A DNA stretch of 36,337 nucleotides from Clostridia bacterium. Its GTDB lineage: Bacteria; Bacillota; Clostridia; Oscillospirales; CAG-272. Below, piece after piece: positions 32,523 through 36,337 of the stretch. The notes below the pieces were generated by a model. It was not told where the DNA came from. It did not search any database and saw nothing but the letters and a program-made list of their open reading frames with translations. Location of the stretch: positions 1 through 36,337 of the forward strand of contig JAFSCG010000077.1 of NCBI GenBank assembly GCA_017436885.1, written 5' to 3'. The stretch's first letter is position 1. Each line of letters opens with the position of its first letter. The translations under genes and the position numbers were made by a program.

Positions 32523-32737
32523 CCCGCAAGCTCCCGCGCAGCCAACAGCAGCTCCCGCGCAAGCGGAAGGGCAAGGGCCACTATCTCAAGCTTGCCCGCA
32601 AGCTCTATTTTTGAGGCTATTGCCGTTTGCCCCATATCCCTGCATATATCCGCCGCGATCTCGCACACAAACGCCACTCCAAGAGCTTTCAATATCACGG
32701 CGAAGGCATCGAGCAATGCGGGGTCAAGCAGGCTCAA
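32519..32737 (-). CDS. spoIIIAD: Stage III sporulation protein AD, lacking its N-terminal half
   Basis: This 72-residue protein matches only the second half of SpoIIIAD (about 133 residues in B. subtilis): LKALGVAFVCEIAADICRDMG followed by QTAIASKIELAGKLEIVALALP, the most conserved AD segment. The first two membrane helices are missing. The start is a TTG (32735-32737) that overlaps the spoIIIAC stop. The reading frame is closed by a TGA shortly upstream, so no longer protein is possible. There is no clear Shine-Dalgarno, so translation probably depends on coupling to spoIIIAC. SpoIIIAC and SpoIIIAD belong to one family, so SpoIIIAC may supply the missing helices. A deletion joining AC to mid-AD, or an assembly fault, could explain it. 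Confidence 0.85.
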   Translation of the reverse strand: MSLLDPALLDAFAVILKALGVAFVCEIAADICRDMGQTAIASKIELAGKLEIVALALPLARELLLAARELAG

Positions 32738-32928
32738 AGGCCGAAGGCCGTACGAACGGCCTCAAACAGCTCGGCTATCTCGTAGACCAGCATCAACAGC
32801 ACCGTAACCACCCCCGCAAGAGTAACGAACATGGCGTGCTCGTCCCTGCCCGTTTTGGAAAGCACCTGATTTACCACACCCACAAGTATGCCCACCCCCG
32901 CTATCTTCATGATAAGTCCTATGTCCAT
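32734..32928 (-). CDS. spoIIIAC: Stage III sporulation protein AC
   Basis: This 64-residue protein has two membrane helices. MDIGLIMKIAGVGILVGVVN and VLSKTGRDEHAMFVTLAGVV match SpoIIIAC well, including the polar TGRDEHAM loop, which differs from the SpoIIIAD N-terminus. The start ATG (32926-32928) has GAGG at 32934-32937, overlapping the spoIIIAB stop. Its stop overlaps the TTG start of the shortened spoIIIAD. It forms part of the membrane platform with AD and AE. Confidence 0.92.
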   Translation of the reverse strand: MDIGLIMKIAGVGILVGVVNQVLSKTGRDEHAMFVTLAGVVTVLLMLVYEIAELFEAVRTAFGL

Positions 32929-32935
32929 TCTAACC

Positions 32936-33412
32936 TCACGCTAAAAACAGAACCGCCATAAGCGAAACGCAAAGAGATACCGCAAGGCGTGTCTTTTCCT
33001 CGGTGCTTGCGCCCTTTTCCAAGGTATCGGTGATCTTATTCAGCCTGTCTATACATTCAGAGCACCGTTCCGACTCCGCATCCACGTTGCCGCGCCCAAA
33101 GCCGTCGGCAAAGGAAAGCAGCACTTCCCTCTCCTCGTTTCCGTCAAGCAGCTTATCCATGTGCTTCCGGACGGCAAAGGGAAAGCCTTCCTTTTTTGCC
33201 CCATCGGCAAGCATACGCCCAACGGGTGATCTGCACCCCTCAAGAATATCCCAAAGAGGCAGGGCATGGCATTCCACCTGCATTTTCAGCTCGCATATCA
33301 GCTCCGTTACCGCCTTGCATCTGTTGATCCTTCTTTGCAATGCGCTACTTTTTATTTTGGAATATAATAGCGCCGCAAGCACGGTAATAGACGCGCCAAA
33401 CAGCTTCAGCAT
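32936..33412 (-). CDS. spoIIIAB: Stage III sporulation protein AB
   Basis: This 158-residue protein has a membrane helix at each end (MLKLFGASITVLAALLYSK and LAVSLCVSLMAVLFLA) around a helical cytoplasmic core with CKAVTELICELKMQVECHALPLWDIL. The core resembles GspF-like secretion platform proteins. The start ATG at 33412 is chosen because the MLKL opening matches the family and overlaps the spoIIIAA end; a GTG at 33421 is the alternative. In the channel it is thought to recruit the SpoIIIAA ATPase to the membrane. Confidence 0.92.
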   Translation of the reverse strand: MLKLFGASITVLAALLYSKIKSSALQRRINRCKAVTELICELKMQVECHALPLWDILEGCRSPVGRMLADGAKKEGFPFAVRKHMDKLLDGNEEREVLLSFADGFGRGNVDAESERCSECIDRLNKITDTLEKGASTEEKTRLAVSLCVSLMAVLFLA

Positions 33413-34287
33413 TCCGTCCACCGCCCTTCTGCATAACGCCGTATATCAAATTTCGGCGGTGCGCCGCGCTCCCGTGTGATACCGACAAGATAGGAAAACG
33501 CACCCGATGCAAAGCCGTCAAAAACGTTTTTGCGGGACAGCACCTCGGCAAAGCTCCCGCCGTGAAGGGTGGCAACAACGGGAACTCCGCAACGGGCGGC
33601 ATTGCATACCGCCGTTATATCCTCCTCTGCCAGCTCGTCCACGGCAATTATCTGGGGGGAAAGGGTGCGCAGGGCCCATTCCATTCCCGACGCGCGCTCA
33701 CAGCCGCATATAAGATCGACAAGACAGCTCTCGGGTATCCTGCCGTCGTCTATCTCTCCCCTGCAATCTATTACCGCCACGCGCATGGATAGCTCCTTGC
33801 CCGATAAGCCCACAACAAGATCGCGCAGGACCGTGGTCTTGCCAACGGCGGGCGGAGAGAACATAAGCATTCCGCCGGGGGAGCGGTGCATCAGCGCGGC
33901 AAGCCGCTTGCTTTGCCCCTCCGTGTGCACGGGGATACGGAACACCACGGAAAGCGGAACGCGCTCCCTGAGCATTTTTCCGTCCGAATAATGAACTGCC
34001 GTGTTCACGGCAACGCGCATACCGCCGCCTACGGGAACGTATCCCTCGCGCAGGTGGTGCTCGTAAGCGTAAACGGAGCCGCGGCACAGCCGCGACACAA
34101 CGTATTCCATGTCGGATGCCTCGCAAACACGCGGCACGCGCATATTCACTCTGTCAAGGGACAGGGATATCTGCATATCGCGGCGCAGGCGTATCTCGCT
34201 TATATCCGAAAGGCCGACACCACGCGCCTCTATTGCATCTCTGACCGCCAAAAACATTGCAGGCGGCAAATATTCCGCCACATGCAA
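33406..34287 (-). CDS. spoIIIAA: Stage III sporulation protein AA, secretion-type ATPase
   Basis: This cytoplasmic ATPase energises the SpoIIIA-SpoIIQ feeding channel. Visible features, counted from the TTG at 34287, are EIRLRRDMQISL (31-42), GYVPVGGGMRVAV (82-94), a P-loop SPPAVGKTT (144-152), IDCRGEID (173-180), and Walker B IIAVDEL (213-219) followed by an ATLHGGS segment. The P-loop has Ser where the first Gly is usual. The start is uncertain: the TTG gives 293 residues, but the only good Shine-Dalgarno (34321-34330) sits 33 bases further upstream. Reading from there would begin with ATT (34318-34320) or ACG (34315-34317) in frame. It is first in the operon. Confidence 0.92.
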   Translation of the reverse strand: MHVAEYLPPAMFLAVRDAIEARGVGLSDISEIRLRRDMQISLSLDRVNMRVPRVCEASDMEYVVSRLCRGSVYAYEHHLREGYVPVGGGMRVAVNTAVHYSDGKMLRERVPLSVVFRIPVHTEGQSKRLAALMHRSPGGMLMFSPPAVGKTTVLRDLVVGLSGKELSMRVAVIDCRGEIDDGRIPESCLVDLICGCERASGMEWALRTLSPQIIAVDELAEEDITAVCNAARCGVPVVATLHGGSFAEVLSRKNVFDGFASGAFSYLVGITRERGAPPKFDIRRYAEGRWTEC

Positions 34288-34320
34288 TACGGGCGACGGT
34301 TGAAGGTAGCTTACCGTAAT

Positions 34321-34330
34321 ATCACCTCCC
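34321..34330 (-). promoter_or_regulatory. Perfect Shine-Dalgarno of spoIIIAA without a standard start codon at normal distance
   Basis: On the minus strand GGGAGGTGAT is an extended match to the 16S 3' end. The codons following it in the spoIIIAA frame are ATT (4 bases after GGAGG) and ACG (7 bases after). No ATG, GTG or TTG in that frame occurs before 34287. Confidence 0.6.
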
Positions 34331-34338
34331 GACAGTCA

Positions 34339-34367
34339 AATATATTGCTTTGGAAAGAAATATATTC
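34339..34367 (-). promoter_or_regulatory. Possible sigma-E-type promoter of the spoIIIA operon
   Basis: On the minus strand GAATATA (34361-34367) and AATATATT (34339-34346), 14 bases apart, roughly fit the sigma-E pattern of an ATA-type -35 and a CATAnnnT -10. In B. subtilis this operon is sigma-E driven. The match is imperfect (A for the first C of the -10). Confidence 0.4.
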
Positions 34368-34393
34368 ATTTTTACGTTAATTTCGCAAATAAC

Positions 34394-34422
34394 TTGCGCT
34401 TTTTTTCCTTTTATGTTAGAAT
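34394..34422 (+). promoter_or_regulatory. Sigma-A promoter of holB-ricT
   Basis: TTGCGC (34394-34399), a 17-base T-rich spacer and TAGAAT (34417-34422) precede the holB start by 26 bases. It is divergent from the spoIIIA promoter. Confidence 0.65.
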
Positions 34423-34448
34423 AGCTATATATGTCTTTGGAGGTCAGC

Positions 34449-35474
34449 GTGAGTAATCTTTTTCCTCATTTATTGGGCAACGAGCATTTAAAGGAGCTTA
34501 TAGCCGCCGACATCCGTCGGGGGACCTTTTTGCACGCCTGCATCCTGGAATCGGAAAAGGGCAACGGCATAGAGGATTCGGCACTTGACATTGCCGCGGC
34601 CATAGCTTGCAAAAATAAGGAAAGCGATCTTTACAGTCTTCCCTGCGGAAGATGCCCAAGCTGTGAAAAGATCCTCAACCGCAATTGTATCGATATGATA
34701 ACGATCGATAAGGGAGACAAAGCATCTATAGGAGTTGACAGGATACGCGAGCTTAAGCAAAACACCGTGCTTTCCGCATCCGAGCTTGACTGCAAGATAT
34801 ATATGATACTTGAGGCCGACAAAATGACAGAGGAGGCGCAAAACGCCCTGCTTAAGATACTTGAGGAGCCTCCGATAGAGGAAACGTACTTTCTGCTGTG
34901 CACGGAAAACTCAGAGGCACTTCTTCCCACCGTACGAAGCCGCGCACCCGTTATGCGCCTCACCCCTCCGACAAGAAGTGTGACCGCCGCGATCATTGAA
35001 GCTGAGTTCGGCGTTGGCAGCGAGGAGGCGTACAGGGCGGCGACTGCGGCAGGCAACGGAATTGCCCTCGCACGGGAGATCATCCGCGGTACCGATGACG
35101 GTAAAGCACGCATAAAAGCATATGACCAAGCACGTGCTATCACAGAAATGTTGGCCACAAAGCGTTCAAAATCGGATATTATACTGTATATTTCCTCCCT
35201 ATCCTTAAAAAAAGAGGAGGCAACAGAGATATTGCGGTTGATTTATTCGGGACTTCGTGATATAATTGCAGTTAAAAGATGCAGGGATATCGCAACCGAT
35301 CTTTATCCAACGGCAGAGGAGGCACGCAAATATGCGGGCAGAATCACTGCACGGGGAGCAGTTGCTATCTCGGATGCGGTAAGCAATGCGCTTTCCTCAC
35401 TTGATAAAAACGCATCACCGAAAAACGTTATGCTTGCCTTTGCGGTAGAAGCGCACAACGCACTTTTCGGTTAA
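34449..35474 (+). CDS. holB: DNA polymerase III delta prime subunit
   Basis: This 341-residue protein is a clamp-loader subunit. The GTG at 34449 is chosen because GGAGG at 34439-34443 is correctly spaced for it; an in-frame ATG at 34431 lies upstream of that site. Residues 1-50 hold a degenerate P-loop (SEKGNGIED replaces the ATP-binding GKT), as expected for the non-hydrolysing delta prime. The zinc module has Cys54, Cys66, Cys69 and Cys72 (CGRCPSC). ASIGVDRIRELK and ADKMTEEAQNALLKILEEPP (123-142) are hallmark segments. The usual SRC motif reads SRA, keeping the arginine. Its neighbour ricT is the normal partner in Firmicutes (tmk-yaaR-holB-yaaT order); tmk is not seen here. Confidence 0.94.
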   Translation: MSNLFPHLLGNEHLKELIAADIRRGTFLHACILESEKGNGIEDSALDIAAAIACKNKESDLYSLPCGRCPSCEKILNRNCIDMITIDKGDKASIGVDRIRELKQNTVLSASELDCKIYMILEADKMTEEAQNALLKILEEPPIEETYFLLCTENSEALLPTVRSRAPVMRLTPPTRSVTAAIIEAEFGVGSEEAYRAATAAGNGIALAREIIRGTDDGKARIKAYDQARAITEMLATKRSKSDIILYISSLSLKKEEATEILRLIYSGLRDIIAVKRCRDIATDLYPTAEEARKYAGRITARGAVAISDAVSNALSSLDKNASPKNVMLAFAVEAHNALFG

Positions 35475-35487
35475 GAAAGGATAGATA

Positions 35488-36337
35488 ATGGAAAACGAGC
35501 TTGAAAAAACCGTTCCGGAGACGGAGGAGATAAGAGATCCCGAAGCACCCGTTGAGGTGGTGGGACTTAAATTCCGTCTTACGGGAAAAACATATTATTT
35601 CGACCCCTGCGGAATACAGATGGAGAGCGGCAAGTTTGCGATAGTGGAAACTGCCCGCGGCGTTGAGATCGGCGAATGTGTTGCCGCAAATCACAACGTT
35701 AAGGAGCGCGAGGTGGTACGTCCCCTGCGCCCCGTTATCCGCGTTGCCACCGAAAGCGACCTGCGCCACGATGCGGAAAACCGCGAGAAGGAGACCAAGG
35801 CCTGCGAGATCTGCCGCCAGAAGATCGCGGCTCTCGGTCTTGAGATGAGCCTTATAAATGCAGAATATACCTTTGATAACAACAAGCTGCTCTTTTACTT
35901 CACAGCCGAGGGACGCGTTGACTTCCGCGACCTTGTTAAGGAGCTTGCCTCCGTCTTCCGTACCCGCATCGAGCTGAGGCAGATCGGAATACGCGACGAG
36001 GCAAAGCTTATGGGCGGACTTGGCGTATGCGGCAGACCCTTCTGCTGCCACAGCTTCCTTTCCGACTTTGTGCAGGTATCCATCAAAATGGCAAAGGAGC
36101 AGAACTTCTCCCTTAACAGTGCAAAGATAAGCGGAGCCTGCGGTCGTCTTATGTGCTGCCTGCGCTACGAGCACGAGGCATACGACGAGGAGACAAAGAA
36201 AACTCCGGCAGTCGGCAGCCTTGTGGAAACGTCCAACGGCAACGGCATCATAACCGAAATAAATCCCCTTGCGGGTCTTGTGCGCGTTAAACTCACGGAC
36301 AAGCCCGAGGCACCCAAGTACTACCCCCGCGACGAGG
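35488..36337 (+). CDS. ricT: RicT/YaaT, PSP1-domain protein (3' end cut by window edge)
   Basis: 283 codons are visible from ATG 35488 (Shine-Dalgarno AAAGG at 35475-35479), 13 bases after holB. The PSP1 domain spans about 50-200. Two cysteine clusters are diagnostic: GVCGRPFCCHSFLSDF and ACGRLMCCLRYEHEAY. In the RicA-RicF-RicT complex of Bacillus these ligate Fe-S clusters, and the complex promotes mRNA processing by RNase Y and entry into sporulation and competence. The N-terminal 20 residues are acidic. The reading frame is open to the end of the window. Confidence 0.94.
   Translation, partial: MENELEKTVPETEEIRDPEAPVEVVGLKFRLTGKTYYFDPCGIQMESGKFAIVETARGVEIGECVAANHNVKEREVVRPLRPVIRVATESDLRHDAENREKETKACEICRQKIAALGLEMSLINAEYTFDNNKLLFYFTAEGRVDFRDLVKELASVFRTRIELRQIGIRDEAKLMGGLGVCGRPFCCHSFLSDFVQVSIKMAKEQNFSLNSAKISGACGRLMCCLRYEHEAYDEETKKTPAVGSLVETSNGNGIITEINPLAGLVRVKLTDKPEAPKYYPRDE

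Noticed and set aside
32734-32745. Programmed -1 frameshift joining spoIIIAC to the spoIIIAD remnant
   Set aside because: The sequence before the spoIIIAC stop (GGCCTTTGAG) has no X-XXY-YYZ slippery heptamer in the right frame and no obvious downstream pseudoknot. Coupled reinitiation at TTG is simpler.
31926-32807. A 293-codon plus-strand open frame
   Set aside because: It is antisense to spoIIIAE, spoIIIAD and part of spoIIIAC; its composition is not protein-like.

Overview
The window comes from the chromosome of an endospore-forming member of the class Clostridia, probably an uncultured gut-type lineage. The evidence is a complete eight-gene spoIIIA operon, the holB-ricT pair next to it, the ylxM-ffh-rpsP-khpA block, strong Shine-Dalgarno sequences and many ATGA-type gene overlaps. 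The lineage assignment is inferred from gene content and order, not from a phylogenetic marker comparison. I saw no tRNA, rRNA, CRISPR array or intact transposase. No gene-free stretch exceeds 300 bases.

Layout. (1) Positions 1-8624 form a rhamnose-utilisation locus. A leftward operon rhaB-rhaA-rhaD ends in a secreted lipoprotein alpha-L-rhamnosidase (GH78) that is cut by the window edge. A divergent AraC-type regulator is followed by a DUF4091/GH123-like putative glycoside hydrolase. The shared 161-base intergenic region holds back-to-back promoters and repeated TGATTTG-type sites. (2) Positions 8625-8903 hold a stack of hairpins that looks like a small non-autonomous mobile element or structured RNA. 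(3) Positions 8904-13729 form a leftward operon of a CydDC-like ABC exporter pair, a YgbA-family (NO-associated) protein and a YbaN/DUF454 membrane protein. A DtxR-type metalloregulator lies upstream. GTTAGC-N4-GCTAAC palindromes sit in the operon leader and again just beyond its last gene. (4) Positions 13799-16190 hold ylxM-ffh-rpsP-khpA, for signal recognition particle and ribosome functions. (5) Positions 16224-18747 hold a DUF1538 membrane protein followed by two PII-like signalling proteins, a self-contained transporter-plus-sensor cassette.

(6) Positions 18769-29882 hold five consecutive, full-length CotH-family lipoproteins of 723-732 residues. All share one architecture: lipobox, CotH kinase-like domain, beta domain, InlB/Listeria-Bacteroides repeat. 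They read as one operon from a single sigma-A-like promoter to one terminator. This array is the most unusual part of the window. It converges on (7) the spoIIIA operon at 29886-34287, whose SpoIIIAD lacks its N-terminal half and whose SpoIIIAG lacks most of the usual mid-domain insertion. spoIIIAA has a perfect Shine-Dalgarno but no ATG, GTG or TTG at the right distance. (8) Divergent from spoIIIA are holB (DNA polymerase III delta prime) and ricT (cut by the right edge).

How they work together. The GH78 enzyme would release rhamnose outside the cell, and RhaA, RhaB and RhaD would convert it to dihydroxyacetone phosphate and lactaldehyde. The ABC/YgbA/YbaN operon looks like a metal- or nitrosative-stress unit under the adjacent regulator. 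The DUF1538/PII cassette looks like a transporter gated by small-molecule-sensing PII proteins. The spoIIIA operon builds the channel between forespore and mother cell. The job of the CotH array is unknown; surface protein phosphorylation is the family-based guess.
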